Part shown: positions 9,007 through 18,335 of the stretch, one piece after another
Layout of the letters: each line of letters opens with the position of its first letter
Numbering within the stretch: position 1 is the first letter of the stretch
DNA from: Allobosea sp. AAP35
GTDB lineage: Bacteria; Pseudomonadota; Alphaproteobacteria; Rhizobiales; Beijerinckiaceae
DNA length: 64,000 nt
NCBI RefSeq assembly: GCF_001295925.1
Contig: NZ_LJHQ01000070.1
Location: forward strand, 27,181-91,180
Reading direction: 5' to 3'
Program-made: the position numbers and the translations under genes
The notes under the pieces: generated by a model
The model's database searches: none
What the model saw: the letters and a program-made list of their open reading frames with translations, nothing else
What the model was told of the DNA's origin: nothing

Positions 9007-9944
9007 TAGCGGATCCTCGGGTCGAACAGGCTGTAGGCGAGGTCGATCAGCAGGTTGATGCCGACATAGACGCCCGAGAACAGCAGGATCACGGCCTGGA
9101 TGGTGGGATAATCGCGCGCCAGCACGGCATCGACGGTGAGCCGCCCGAGGCCGGGGATCGAGAACACGCTCTCGGTCACGACGACCCCGCCGATCAAGAG
9201 CGCGATGCCGATGCCGACCACGGTGACGATCGGCACGGCGGCGTTCTTGAGCGCATGGCGGAACAGGATCTTGCGCTCGACCTGCCCCTTGGCGCGGGCG
9301 GTGCGGATGTAATCCTCGTTCAACACTTCGAGCACGCTGGCGCGCGTCATCCGCGCGATCAGCGCGATATAGATCACCGACAGCGTCACCGCCGGCAGCA
9401 CCAGCCGCTGCAGGAACCCCCAGAACCCGCCCGACAGCGGCTGGTAGCCCTGCACCGGAAACCAGCCCAGCGTGATCGCGAAGACATAGATCAGGGCGTA
9501 GCCGATGACGAAGACCGGCACCGAAAAGCCCAGCACCGAGAAGCCCATCACGACGCGGTCGATCCAGGAGCCGTGCTTGTAGGCGGCGAGAACGCCGAGC
9601 GGGATCGCCACGCTGATCGCGATCAGCATCGTCGCAAACGCCAGCGACAGCGTCGGCTCGATGCGTCCCACGATCAGCTCGCCGATCGGCTTCTTGAAGA
9701 AGAAGCTCTCGCCGAGATTGCCCTGCATCAGATTGCCGGCCCAGATCGCGAACTGCGCCAGGATCGGCTGGTCGAGGCCGAGCCGGTTGCGGATCAGCGC
9801 GATTTGCTCGGTCGTCGCATTGTCCCCGGCGATGACCGCAGCCGGATCGCCCGGCGTCAGCCGCAGCATCAGGAAGACCAGGACGGCGACGATCACGAGG
9901 ACCGGGATCGTCGCCAGCAGGCGCCGCAGGATGTAGCCGGCCAT
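9003..9944 (-). CDS. Peptide ABC transporter permease (DppB/OppB type)
   Basis: A 313-residue permease starting MAGYILRRLLATIPVL, the standard DppB/OppB beginning, with six predicted membrane helices. The conserved NRLGLDQPI segment follows the first helix, and the EAA loop is around IRTARAKGQVERKILFRHAL. It follows the binding-protein gene by 33 bp and overlaps the next permease by 4 bp. Confidence 0.93.
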   Translation of the reverse strand: MAGYILRRLLATIPVLVIVAVLVFLMLRLTPGDPAAVIAGDNATTEQIALIRNRLGLDQPILAQFAIWAGNLMQGNLGESFFFKKPIGELIVGRIEPTLSLAFATMLIAISVAIPLGVLAAYKHGSWIDRVVMGFSVLGFSVPVFVIGYALIYVFAITLGWFPVQGYQPLSGGFWGFLQRLVLPAVTLSVIYIALIARMTRASVLEVLNEDYIRTARAKGQVERKILFRHALKNAAVPIVTVVGIGIALLIGGVVVTESVFSIPGLGRLTVDAVLARDYPTIQAVILLFSGVYVGINLLIDLAYSLFDPRIRY

Positions 9945-9977
9945 CAGCCCTGGTTCCGTGCGATCAGCGTCGCCACC

Positions 9978-11543
9978 TCACTTCTTCTCGACATTCCAGA
10001 ACACCGGCGCGGGCGCGGTCAGGATGCCGGTGAGGTTCGTCCGCGTCGCGATCGGGACATTGTACTGGCCGAGATGGACATGGGTGACGATCTCGCGCCA
10101 GCGCATCTGCACGGCTTCCGCGATCGCCTTCTGCTTGGCCGGATCGGGCTCGCGGGCGAAATCGTCGCGCAGCTTTTCCATCTGCTCGTCGCAGGGCCAG
10201 CCGAAGGCCGCCTTGTCGCAGCTGGCATTGAAGAAGCCGGCCATCACCGGGTTGAGGATGTCGGCCGAGACCCAGGAGGTCTGCATCAGGTTCCAGCCGC
10301 CCTTGTCGACCGGGTCCTTGCGGACGCGGCGCGACACCACGGTCTGCCAATCCGAGGACTGCATATCGACCTTGAAGCCGCCCTTCTCGAGCAACTGCTT
10401 GGCGACGGGCCCGAGATTGGTCAGCGACTGCAGGTCGGTCGAGTGCAGCAGCACGATCGGCTTGCCGTCATAGCCGGCCTCCTTCAGCAGCTCCTGCGAT
10501 TTCTTGAAGTTCGATTCGAGCAGCCCCTCCATGCCTTTTTCGGAGGCGAGCTGCGTGCCGCAGACGAACATCGCCTTGCAGGCGTTGAAGTATTCCGGAT
10601 TGCCGACGGTCGCCTCCAGGAAGTCCTTCTGGTTGAGCGCATAGGTCACGGCCTGACGGATCTTCGGATTGTCGAAGGGCGGCTGCGTGTGGTTGAACCG
10701 CATCGTGTATTGCAGGCCGAGCGGGTTGTAGTTCCACAGCTTAATGCTTTTGTCGCCGGCGAGCAGCGGGATCAGGTCGAAGGCCGGCTGCTCGACCATG
10801 TCGATCTCGCCTGCCAGCAGCGCATTGACCGCCTGCTGCTGGTCGGAGACCGCAAGCCACTCGATCCGATCGACCTTGGCGACCTTGCCGCCAGCCAGCC
10901 CCGAAGCGGGCTCGGCGCGCGGCTTGTAGTCCTTGAACTTGGTGTAGACGATCTTGTCGCCCGGCTTCCACTCGTCGAGCTTGAGCACGAAGGGGCCGGA
11001 CCCGACGAATTCCGAGATCTGGGTGTTAGGGTCGGTCTTGGCCACGCGCTCGGGCATCATGAACGGCACATTGGACGAAGGCTTGCCGAGGCCGAAGATT
11101 AAGAGCCCGGTCGGGGACTTCAGCTTCACCGTGAAGGTCTTGGCGTCGTCGGCCGTGATCGTGTCGACGAAGGTCATCAACTTCTGGCCGACGGGATCCT
11201 TGGCCGACCAGCGCGTGATCGAGGCGATGCAATCGGCCGTGGTGACCGGCTTGCCGTCATGCCAGGTCAAGCCGTCGCGCAACGTGAATTTATAGGTCAG
11301 CTTGTCGGGCGACTCGGTGAAGCTCTCGACCATCTGCGGCTTGATGTTGCCGGCCTCGTCCATCGAGAACAGCGTGTCGTAGATCATGTAGCCGTGATTG
11401 CGGACGATATAGGCCGTGGTCCAGATCGGATCGACGATCTTCACGTCGGAATGCATCACGATCTTCAGGGTCTGCGCCTGCGCGAGCGAGGTGCCGGCGA
11501 CGATTGCGCAGGCAGCCGCAAGTGTCTTCAAACGCCATGTCAT
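9978..11543 (-). CDS. Peptide ABC transporter substrate-binding protein (SBP family 5)
   Basis: A 521-residue periplasmic receptor of the DppA/OppA class. The ATG at 11543 follows GAGGGAGAG; a longer in-frame start at 11558 would overlap that ribosome site. Residues 1-23 form a Sec signal (MTWRLKTLAAACAIVAGTSL, then AQAQ). Family signatures include DGLTWHDGKPVTTADC and the later RQAVTYALNQKDF. It is the first gene of the transporter operon and follows an M20 peptidase by 91 bp. Ligands are probably short peptides or amides, judging from the hydrolases upstream. Confidence 0.93.
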   Translation of the reverse strand: MTWRLKTLAAACAIVAGTSLAQAQTLKIVMHSDVKIVDPIWTTAYIVRNHGYMIYDTLFSMDEAGNIKPQMVESFTESPDKLTYKFTLRDGLTWHDGKPVTTADCIASITRWSAKDPVGQKLMTFVDTITADDAKTFTVKLKSPTGLLIFGLGKPSSNVPFMMPERVAKTDPNTQISEFVGSGPFVLKLDEWKPGDKIVYTKFKDYKPRAEPASGLAGGKVAKVDRIEWLAVSDQQQAVNALLAGEIDMVEQPAFDLIPLLAGDKSIKLWNYNPLGLQYTMRFNHTQPPFDNPKIRQAVTYALNQKDFLEATVGNPEYFNACKAMFVCGTQLASEKGMEGLLESNFKKSQELLKEAGYDGKPIVLLHSTDLQSLTNLGPVAKQLLEKGGFKVDMQSSDWQTVVSRRVRKDPVDKGGWNLMQTSWVSADILNPVMAGFFNASCDKAAFGWPCDEQMEKLRDDFAREPDPAKQKAIAEAVQMRWREIVTHVHLGQYNVPIATRTNLTGILTAPAPVFWNVEKK

Positions 11544-11634
11544 GGTGCTCTCCCTCAACGTTTCCTGCTCGATCGACGTGCCCCGTTCTATGCAGGGCCT
11601 GTGCCACCGGTCCGATCATGCTCGCCCGGTGCGC

Positions 11635-12786
11635 TCACGCGGTCAACCGTGCCAGCAGTCCAGCCATCAGCCGCGTCCGCTGCGCCAGGCTCTCGACCTC
11701 GATATGCTCCTCCAGCGTGTGATAGCCGGCGCCCAGAAGTCCCAGCCCGTCGAGCGAGGCGATGCCCTCGGCGCCGGTGAAATTCGCATCCGAGCCACCG
11801 CCCGCCGAGCCGTGCTCCAGCGTCCAGCCCAGTTCGCCCGCGACCTCGCGCGCCAGCCCGAACAGCTTGAGCGTGGCGTCATTTGGCTCCCAGACAGGGC
11901 GGGTGACGCCGCGGCTGACGGTGAAGCGCGTGCCGTCATCGTTCTGCGCGCTCAGCGCCAGCATGCGCTCGACCCCGCGGTCGAGATCCTCCTGCCGCTT
12001 CGCCATGCTCAGCGCCTCGGCGCAGCAGGACGTCGGCACGCAATTGACCCATTGCCCGCCCGAGATCACGCCGACGCTGAAGGTGCAGTCGTCATCCGTC
12101 ATCGCCTCGATCGCGAGCAACTGCGTCGCCATCATGCTGATCGCCGAACGCCCGTTCTTGAGCTGCGAGCCGGCATGGCTCGGCCGCCCCTCGGCGAGCA
12201 GGTTGAAGCGCGCGATCGCATAGCGCCCGGTGACCACGCCATTGCCCGGCCGGCCGGGCTCCGGCACGAGGATAAAGCGGTGCTTGCGCGCCTCCGCCAT
12301 GATGATCTCGCGCGTGCCGGGGCTGCCGATCTCCTCGTCGCTGGTGAACAGCACGCTGACCGGCAGCGGCGTCTCGACGCCCGCCTTGGCCAGCGCGACG
12401 ACCGCCTGCAGCGAGGCATAGGCGCCGCCCTTCATGTCGAGGATGCCCGGCCCGTAGCAGCGCGAGCCTTCGCGCTTGAACGGCAGCGTCTTGAGCGTGC
12501 CGACCGGATGAACCGTGTCGAGATGCGACATCACCAGGATGCCGGGCTCACCCCGTCGCGGATGCGGGAAATCGCCACGCACGCAATCGCCGAGTCCGGG
12601 CGGTCCGAAAATGCGCGTCACGACGGCGCCGGCTGCCGCCAGCTCGGCCGCCGCCAGATCCATCATGCGGTTGACGGCAGCAGGGTCGAAGGTCGGGCTC
12701 TCGCACTCGATCCAGGGCCTGAGGCCCGCGAGCAGGGCGTCGGTGTCGAGCGGCAAATCTGCAGGGCGGAAATCGGCGCGCATCAT
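11635..12786 (-). CDS. M20-family metallopeptidase (carboxypeptidase/deacylase-like)
   Basis: A 383-residue cytosolic di-zinc hydrolase of the M20/ArgE-CPG2 group. Metal-binding blocks are MSHLDTVHP, GPGILDMKGG, TSDEEIG (general base plus ligand), EPG and the C-terminal GYHTLEEH. A dimerisation domain with SHAG sits between them. The ATG at 12786 is preceded by GAGGA with 8-bp spacing; a TTG at 12801 in the same frame is less likely. It precedes the peptide transporter genes and probably trims the imported substrate. Confidence 0.9.
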   Translation of the reverse strand: MMRADFRPADLPLDTDALLAGLRPWIECESPTFDPAAVNRMMDLAAAELAAAGAVVTRIFGPPGLGDCVRGDFPHPRRGEPGILVMSHLDTVHPVGTLKTLPFKREGSRCYGPGILDMKGGAYASLQAVVALAKAGVETPLPVSVLFTSDEEIGSPGTREIIMAEARKHRFILVPEPGRPGNGVVTGRYAIARFNLLAEGRPSHAGSQLKNGRSAISMMATQLLAIEAMTDDDCTFSVGVISGGQWVNCVPTSCCAEALSMAKRQEDLDRGVERMLALSAQNDDGTRFTVSRGVTRPVWEPNDATLKLFGLAREVAGELGWTLEHGSAGGGSDANFTGAEGIASLDGLGLLGAGYHTLEEHIEVESLAQRTRLMAGLLARLTA

Positions 12787-12814
12787 GCGTCTTGTCCTCA
12801 AATGCTGGCTTGAA

Positions 12815-12832
12815 TTAAATCGTATGATTTAA
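12815..12832. promoter_or_regulatory. AT-rich palindrome upstream of M20/transport operon
   Basis: TTAAATC-GTAT-GATTTAA is a perfect 7-bp inverted repeat in an otherwise GC-rich region, 29 bp upstream of the M20 peptidase ATG. Size and placement fit an operator, for example of a GntR-type regulator. No candidate regulator gene adjoins it. Confidence 0.4.
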
Positions 12833-12857
12833 ATGGCTCTGGCCCTGACGATCCCCT

Positions 12858-12971
12858 CGCCGTCATTCCGGGCAAGCGAAGCGCAGACCCGGAATCCATC
12901 GTAATGCGCGACGGTGCCCTATGATGGATTCCGGAGCTGCGCCGCTTCGCGGCTTGTCCGGAATGACGGCG
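12858..12971. repeat. Dispersed inverted-repeat element (CGTCATTCCGG type)
   Basis: The left arm (12858-12900, CGCCGTCATTCCGG...GGAATCCATC) and right arm (12923-12971, GATGGATTCCGG...CCGGAATGACGGCG) are imperfect reverse complements around a 22-bp spacer. It fills the gap between two minus-strand hydrolase genes. It differs in sequence from the element at 2847 but has the same design. Confidence 0.7.
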
Positions 12972-13029
12972 CGGGTGATGACGAACAAACGGAGATTGAC
13001 GATATCGGGCTTCATGTCGAGCCGGGCCA

Positions 13030-14190
13030 TCACGCCACGGTTCGCGTCTCGACGAGCCGCGCCATCAGGCTCGCGCCGATCGGCAGGATGCCGTCATCGA
13101 GCATGAAGGCGGGGTTGTGGACCGGCACGCTGCCGGCATGTCCCACCCAGGCATAGGCGCCGGGCACCACGCGCAGCATGTCGGCGAAATCCTCGCTGCC
13201 CATGACGGGTTTGGGTTCGGTCAGGACATTGCCGGCCCCGACGATCTCGGCCGCCACGGCCGCCGTCGCGACAGACTGCTCCGGATGGTTCACCAGCACG
13301 TCGAAGATGCCGCGGATGTCGATGTCGATCTGCACGCCGAAGGTCAGCGCCATGCCGGCGCAGATCTCGCGCATGCGCTCGCGGATCAGCTTGGCGATCT
13401 CGGGCGAGAAGGTCCGCACCGTGCCGGCCAGCACCGCCTCCTCGGGGATCACGTTATACGCCGAGCCGGCATGGATCTGCGTGATCGAGAGCACAGCGGC
13501 CTCGCGCGGATCGGCATTGCGGCTGACGATGGTCTGCAGCGCCGCGGCCAGCGAGATCGCGACGATGACCGGGTCGCGCCCGACATGGGGCATCGCGCCA
13601 TGGCTGCCCTTGCCGGTGATCTTGATGTCGAAGAAATCCGCGCCGGCCATCGCTGCGCCGGGAAAGACCGCGATCTGGCCGGGGTCGAGATTGGGGGCAT
13701 TGTGGAGGCCGTAGATCTCGTCGCAGGGAAAGCGCTCGAACAGATTGTCGGCGAGCATGGCCCGCGCGCCGCCCAGCCCCTCCTCCGCCGGCTGGAACAC
13801 GAACACCGCCGTACCGGCGAAGCCCCGATTCTCGGCGAGATAGCGCGCGGCGCCGAGCAGCATCGTGGTGTGGCCGTCATGGCCGCAGGCATGCATCCGG
13901 CCGGGAATCGTCGAGCGCCAGGGCAGGTTGGTCAACTCGTCCATCGGCAGCGCATCCATATCGGCGCGAAGCCCGATGCGCCGGCCGGGACCGCCGGTGC
14001 CATGAAGGATACCGACGACACCCGTGCCGCCGATGCCGCGATGCACCTCGATACCCCAGGAGGCCAGCTTCTCGGCGACGATGCCCGAAGTGCGCACCTC
14101 CTCGAAGCCGATCTCCGGATGGGCGTGGAGATCGCGGCGGATGGCGACGAGCTCGTCCGTGAAGGCCTCGATCGCGGGCAAGGCAGGCAT
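13030..14190 (-). CDS. M20D-family amidohydrolase (hippurate hydrolase-like)
   Basis: A 386-residue metal-dependent amidohydrolase of the IAA-amino-acid/hippurate hydrolase group. Typical blocks are LHAHPEIGFEE, GLRADMDALP, HACGHDGHTTMLL, FVFQPAEEG and GKGSHGAMPH, plus a late MGSEDFA. These enzymes remove N-acyl groups from amino acids. The ATG at 14190 follows GGAG; the frame is open upstream into the M81 gene but without a suitable ribosome site. It lies 29 bp downstream of the M81 gene. Confidence 0.92.
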   Translation of the reverse strand: MPALPAIEAFTDELVAIRRDLHAHPEIGFEEVRTSGIVAEKLASWGIEVHRGIGGTGVVGILHGTGGPGRRIGLRADMDALPMDELTNLPWRSTIPGRMHACGHDGHTTMLLGAARYLAENRGFAGTAVFVFQPAEEGLGGARAMLADNLFERFPCDEIYGLHNAPNLDPGQIAVFPGAAMAGADFFDIKITGKGSHGAMPHVGRDPVIVAISLAAALQTIVSRNADPREAAVLSITQIHAGSAYNVIPEEAVLAGTVRTFSPEIAKLIRERMREICAGMALTFGVQIDIDIRGIFDVLVNHPEQSVATAAVAAEIVGAGNVLTEPKPVMGSEDFADMLRVVPGAYAWVGHAGSVPVHNPAFMLDDGILPIGASLMARLVETRTVA

Positions 14191-14219
14191 GGGCAGAAAC
14201 TCCGGGAGGGTGAAGGCGA

Positions 14220-15719
14220 TCAGCCGAAGACGGGGCCGAGCGGCGCGGTGCGCAGGCCCGGCCGCAGATGCTTCCAGGGCAGCACGGAGGGGTCGACCGG
14301 CATCGGGCCGGGCGCCGCGCAAACCAGGATCGAATGCGCGATCGGCTCGAAATCGGCGCGAAAATGAACCGAGCTCTTGTTGACCAGGATCGTCTGCTGC
14401 GTCGGCTCGATGCCGACCTGCCGGTACATCGCCTGATCGGCCATCTGCGCCTTGCGCGAGGCGACGACGATGCGCACCCCGCCGATGCGCAGCGCCGCGC
14501 AGGGGCCGAGATTCATCCGCGACCCGCCATAGAACGGACCCGGCGCGATGAAGCGGCCATCTGACAGGTGTTCGACGATGAAGTCGCCCTCCAGCGGCAC
14601 ATCGCCGGGAATGCCGGATTTGGCGCCGAGCGCAGTCGTGATCGTCGCGCCCACGCCGGCCTCATGCGCCTGCCGCGCCACCTCGGGATCGACGATCAGC
14701 CCGATTGCCGCCCGCTGCGCACCGTTGCGGACGAGCGCGCGCGCCATCCCCATCGTGTCGGAATCCCCGCCCGCGCCCGGATTGTCCTGCGTGTCGGCGA
14801 TGACGATCGGCTTTGTCGCCCCGGCAGACAACGCCATCGCTTCCAGAACGCCCGCATCGGGCTCGAAGACCTTGCCGTTGAACGCGGCCTCGCTGGCCAG
14901 CACCCGCGCGGCGACCGCATCAGCCGCCCGGTCGGTATCGGCTTGCGTCGCGCCATAGGCGACCACCGTCGGCCCGCAATCGGCGAAATCGGCGGCAGGG
15001 AAGCCCGGCAGGAAGGAGAGCGTCGGCACGCTATCACCTTCAAGCGCGGCAAGTTCGCCATAGATCGTCTTGCACGGCTCCATCGCCGTCGCCTGCCAGG
15101 CGATCGGGATCAGATAGGGGATCTGGCGGAAGGCCTTGGCGTCGCGCTTCGTCGTGCCGATCAGCCGGGCGAGATAGGTCGTCGCGCGGCTCCCCGTGAG
15201 CGCCATGTCGACATGCGGATAGGTGCGGTAGGCGACCAGCCCATCGGCGCTGTCGACCATCAGCTGCGTGACATTGCCATGCAGGTCGAGGCTGGCGACG
15301 AGCGGCACGTCGGGTCCGATCGCGGCGCGAACGCGCCGCAGCGTCTCGCCCTCTCCGTCCGGAAAACCCTCCGCCACCATGGCGCCGTGCAGATCGAGAT
15401 AGACGCCGTCCAGCGGCAGGGCCGCCGTGATCGCCTGAACCAGCTCGCCCAGCAGCGCCTCGAAGGCCTCCGCCGTGACATGGGCGGAGGGGCTCGCCGC
15501 GCACCACAGCGTCGGCACCACTTCCCAGCCCAGCCCGCGCGCCGTCTCGACGAAGCCCGAGGCGCCAACATTGACGCTGTCGACCGCGGCGAAGATCGCC
15601 TCGCCCCGCGCCAGAGCCGGCCAGCCGCCGCCCTGGATGAAGGCCTCCATCCCCGCCTTGCTCGGCGCGAAGGTGTTGGTCTCGTGCAGGAACCCGCCGA
15701 AGGCGATGCGTGGCGACAT
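14220..15719 (-). CDS. M81-family (MlrC-like) metallopeptidase
   Basis: A 499-residue protein of the M81 family, named after microcystinase MlrC. The start RIAFGGFLHETNTF, the paired DLHG motifs (YLDLHGAM, SLDLHGNVT) and AYRTYPHVD carry the expected metal ligands. The C-terminal domain contains DTQDNPGAGGDSDT, another family block. The ATG at 15719 has GGGAG upstream. Most M81 members outside microcystin degraders have unknown substrates; here it leads a run of two M20 hydrolases and a peptide importer, which suggests cleavage of unusual peptide or amide bonds. Confidence 0.88.
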   Translation of the reverse strand: MSPRIAFGGFLHETNTFAPSKAGMEAFIQGGGWPALARGEAIFAAVDSVNVGASGFVETARGLGWEVVPTLWCAASPSAHVTAEAFEALLGELVQAITAALPLDGVYLDLHGAMVAEGFPDGEGETLRRVRAAIGPDVPLVASLDLHGNVTQLMVDSADGLVAYRTYPHVDMALTGSRATTYLARLIGTTKRDAKAFRQIPYLIPIAWQATAMEPCKTIYGELAALEGDSVPTLSFLPGFPAADFADCGPTVVAYGATQADTDRAADAVAARVLASEAAFNGKVFEPDAGVLEAMALSAGATKPIVIADTQDNPGAGGDSDTMGMARALVRNGAQRAAIGLIVDPEVARQAHEAGVGATITTALGAKSGIPGDVPLEGDFIVEHLSDGRFIAPGPFYGGSRMNLGPCAALRIGGVRIVVASRKAQMADQAMYRQVGIEPTQQTILVNKSSVHFRADFEPIAHSILVCAAPGPMPVDPSVLPWKHLRPGLRTAPLGPVFG

Positions 15720-15837
15720 GAGGAGCGGCTCCCGGCAAACGGCAAGACCGCTGCAGGTCATCACGCCCGCAATATCGCTTCAAGCGCGAAATCGTGCCGG
15801 CTGCCCAAGAGACAGGCAGCGCCCCAGGCCAGGGGCC

Positions 15838-16611
15838 TCATTTCTCGACGAAGGCGCGCTCCACGACGTAAGTCGCCGGCGTCGAGCTCGAGCCCTCGAC
15901 GAAGCCGCGCCCCTCGAGCTGGAGCTTCATATCGGCGAGCATGGCCGGGCTGCCACAGAGCATGACGCGGTCATGCGCGGCATCGGCCATCGGCAGACCC
16001 AGCGAGGCAAACCAGGCATCCGAGGCGAAGAGTTCGGTCAAGCGGCCGCGATTGGGGTAGTCCTCGCGGGTGACGGTCGGATGGTAGATCAACTGGGCCG
16101 AGACCATCTCGCCGATCAGTTCGTCGGCCGGAAGGTCGTTGCGGATGAAGCTTTCATAGGCCAGCTCCGAGACCAGCCGCACGCCATGGATCAGGACGAT
16201 TTTCTCGAAGCGCTCATAGGTCGTCGGGTCGCGGATCAGGCTCATGAAGGGAGCGAGGCCTGTCCCGGTCGACAGGAAATACAGGTTGCGGCCGGGCAGC
16301 AGATTGTCGTGCAGCAGCGTCCCGGTCGCCTTGCGCCCGATCAGGATCTCGTCGCCGGGCACGATGTTCTGCAGGCGCGAGGTCAGCGGCCCGTTGGGCA
16401 CCTTGATGCTGAGGAATTCGAGCTCGTCATCGTAGGGCGCGCAGGCCATGCTGTAGGCGCGCAGCAGTGGGCGCCCCTCGACCATCAGGCCGATCATCGC
16501 AAACTGGCCGGCCTCGAAGCGGAAGGCAGGATTGCGGGTGGTGCGGAAGCTGAACAGCGTGTCGTTCCAGTGGTGAACCGACAGAACCTTCTCGACATAT
16601 TGATTGCTCAT
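15838..16611 (-). CDS. fpr: Ferredoxin/flavodoxin-NADP+ reductase
   Basis: A 257-residue bacterial subclass FPR. The FAD-binding RAYSMA motif, NADP-binding GTGLAPFMSL and LCGSPAML, and the C-terminal AFVEK (the residues that stack on FAD in this subclass) are all present. It shuttles electrons between NADPH and ferredoxin/flavodoxin in the cytosol. It is divergent from pepT across a 330-bp gap. Confidence 0.93.
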   Translation of the reverse strand: MSNQYVEKVLSVHHWNDTLFSFRTTRNPAFRFEAGQFAMIGLMVEGRPLLRAYSMACAPYDDELEFLSIKVPNGPLTSRLQNIVPGDEILIGRKATGTLLHDNLLPGRNLYFLSTGTGLAPFMSLIRDPTTYERFEKIVLIHGVRLVSELAYESFIRNDLPADELIGEMVSAQLIYHPTVTREDYPNRGRLTELFASDAWFASLGLPMADAAHDRVMLCGSPAMLADMKLQLEGRGFVEGSSSTPATYVVERAFVEK

Positions 16612-16910
16612 GTTCGCGTCTTCCAGTCCGACCGTTTTCGCTCCGGGTGCCGATCAGGGCAGATCAGGGCCGTGGGCGGCCCGTTTCGATGATGCCGGCC
16701 ACTCCTCTGCGAAGCGCGCGTCGAACGCAAGCCGCCCCATGCCCGGTTTTGCGCCATCGCGCTTGAATTACAACCAGGCTAGACCGCCGCAGGCGCCCCC
16801 CAAGGCAGGTTGAGGCCCGGCGCCAGGCATCGCATCGTCGCCTCGATTTTCGCAGCTGACATCGCTATGCGGGAAGCCACCATACGCCGGACCTGCCGGC
16901 GTCCGGACAT

Positions 16911-16934
16911 CGGCAATCGGCAATCGGCAATCGG
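16911..16934. repeat. Three-copy 7-bp tandem repeat before pepT, in a 330-bp gene-free gap
   Basis: CGGCAAT is repeated three times (16911-16931), followed by a partial copy (CGG), ending at the Shine-Dalgarno GGAG of pepT. The rest of the 16612-16941 gap presumably holds the divergent fpr and pepT promoters; I see no gene, terminator or clear -35/-10 pair in it. Confidence 0.6.
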
Positions 16935-16941
16935 AGCGAGC

Positions 16942-18201
16942 ATGACCATCCGCGCGCAGTTGATCGAACGCTTCTTCCGCTATGTCGCGATCGAGAGCCA
17001 GAGCGATGCCCGAGCGACCACCTTGCCGAGCACGCCTGGCCAGCAGCGCCTGGCCGATCTGCTGGCGGATGAACTGCGTGGGCTCGGCCTCGAAAACATT
17101 GTCGTGGACGACCACGCCACCGTCACTGCGCTGAAGCGCGGAACGGTCGAAGGCGCGCCCCGGATCGGCTTCATCGCCCATGTCGATACGGTCGATTCCG
17201 GCCTATCGCCGGTTATCCACCCGCAGATCCTGCGCTTCGAGGGCCAGGACCTCCGCCTGAATGAACAGCACGACATCTGGCTGCGCGTCGCCGACCATCC
17301 CGAGATCGCGCGCTGGGCGGGGGAAGACGTCATCTTCAGCGACGGCACCAGCGTGCTCGGTGCCGACAACAAGGCCGCCATCGCCATCATCATGACCCTG
17401 CTGGCAACGCTTCGCCCGCAAGACCGCCACGGCGACATTTTGGTCGCATTCGTCCCCGACGAGGAGATCGGGCTGCGCGGCGCCAAGGCGCTCGATCTCG
17501 CGCGCTTCCCCTGCGACTTCGCCTATACGATCGACTGCTGCGAGGTCGGCGAAGTCGTGATCGAGAATTTCAACGCGGCGGCGGGCGAGATCGTCTTCAC
17601 CGGCGTCAGCGCCCATCCGATGTCGGCCAAGGGCGTCATGGTCAATCCCGTCCTGATGGCGCACGACTTCATCGCGCAGTTCGACCGGGCGCAGACGCCG
17701 GAGAACACGGCCGGCCGCGAGGGCTATGTCTGGTTCACCGAGATCACGGGCCATGCCAGCCAGGCCCGTCTGAAGCTCGCCATCCGCGATTTCGACAAGG
17801 AGAGCTTCGAGCAGCGCAAGCGCCGCGTCGCCGAGGTCGCGAAGCTGATCGCGGCGCGCTATCCGACCGGCGGCGTCGCCTGCACCATCATCGACACCTA
17901 TGGCAACATCTCCGACAGCCTCGGCGAGGACCGCCGCAGCGTCGATCGGTTGCTGGCGGCGATGGTCGTTCTCGGCATCGCGCCGAAGCTGATCCCGATG
18001 CGCGGTGGCACGGATGGGGCGGCGCTGTCGGCAAGGGGGCTGCCGACCCCGAACTTCTTCACCGGCGCCTACAATTTCCATTCGCGCTTCGAGTTTTTGC
18101 CGGTGCCGGCGTTCGAGACCTCCTTCGCGCTCGCCCGCGCGATCTGCCTGGCTGGCACTGACAATCCAGCCGAAGAAACGCCGCCTGCAGCCCAAGTTTA
18201 G
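16942..18201 (+). CDS. pepT: Peptidase T (M20B tripeptidase)
   Basis: A 419-residue cytosolic aminotripeptidase. Zinc-site blocks are IGFIAHVDTVD, VLGADNKAAIAII (bridging Asp), FVPDEEIGLRGAKALDL (catalytic Glu) and the C-terminal NFFTGAYNFHSRFEFLP. MRGGTDGAALS is also typical of PepT. The ATG at 16942 follows GGAGCGAGC; the upstream in-frame extension has no similarity to the family start. It releases N-terminal residues from tripeptides and complements the peptide uptake genes on the other strand. Confidence 0.93.
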   Translation: MTIRAQLIERFFRYVAIESQSDARATTLPSTPGQQRLADLLADELRGLGLENIVVDDHATVTALKRGTVEGAPRIGFIAHVDTVDSGLSPVIHPQILRFEGQDLRLNEQHDIWLRVADHPEIARWAGEDVIFSDGTSVLGADNKAAIAIIMTLLATLRPQDRHGDILVAFVPDEEIGLRGAKALDLARFPCDFAYTIDCCEVGEVVIENFNAAAGEIVFTGVSAHPMSAKGVMVNPVLMAHDFIAQFDRAQTPENTAGREGYVWFTEITGHASQARLKLAIRDFDKESFEQRKRRVAEVAKLIAARYPTGGVACTIIDTYGNISDSLGEDRRSVDRLLAAMVVLGIAPKLIPMRGGTDGAALSARGLPTPNFFTGAYNFHSRFEFLPVPAFETSFALARAICLAGTDNPAEETPPAAQV

Positions 18202-18335
18202 CGCTGGGCTGATGCAAAAAAGCGATTCCCACCCGTTGGCGATATGCTCTAGAAGTCTCCTGCTTCGGTTGCGCTGTGCATACGAAGTTCTCGACCGGCT
18301 CCATCCGGCGCGATGGCCCTGAAGAGCGGACTTGC

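Noticed and set aside
8991..11102. 703-codon plus-strand open frame opposite the ABC transporter genes
   Set aside because: Charged, His/Asp/Arg-rich low-complexity translation typical of antisense frames in GC-rich DNA; the minus strand holds clear permease and receptor genes.
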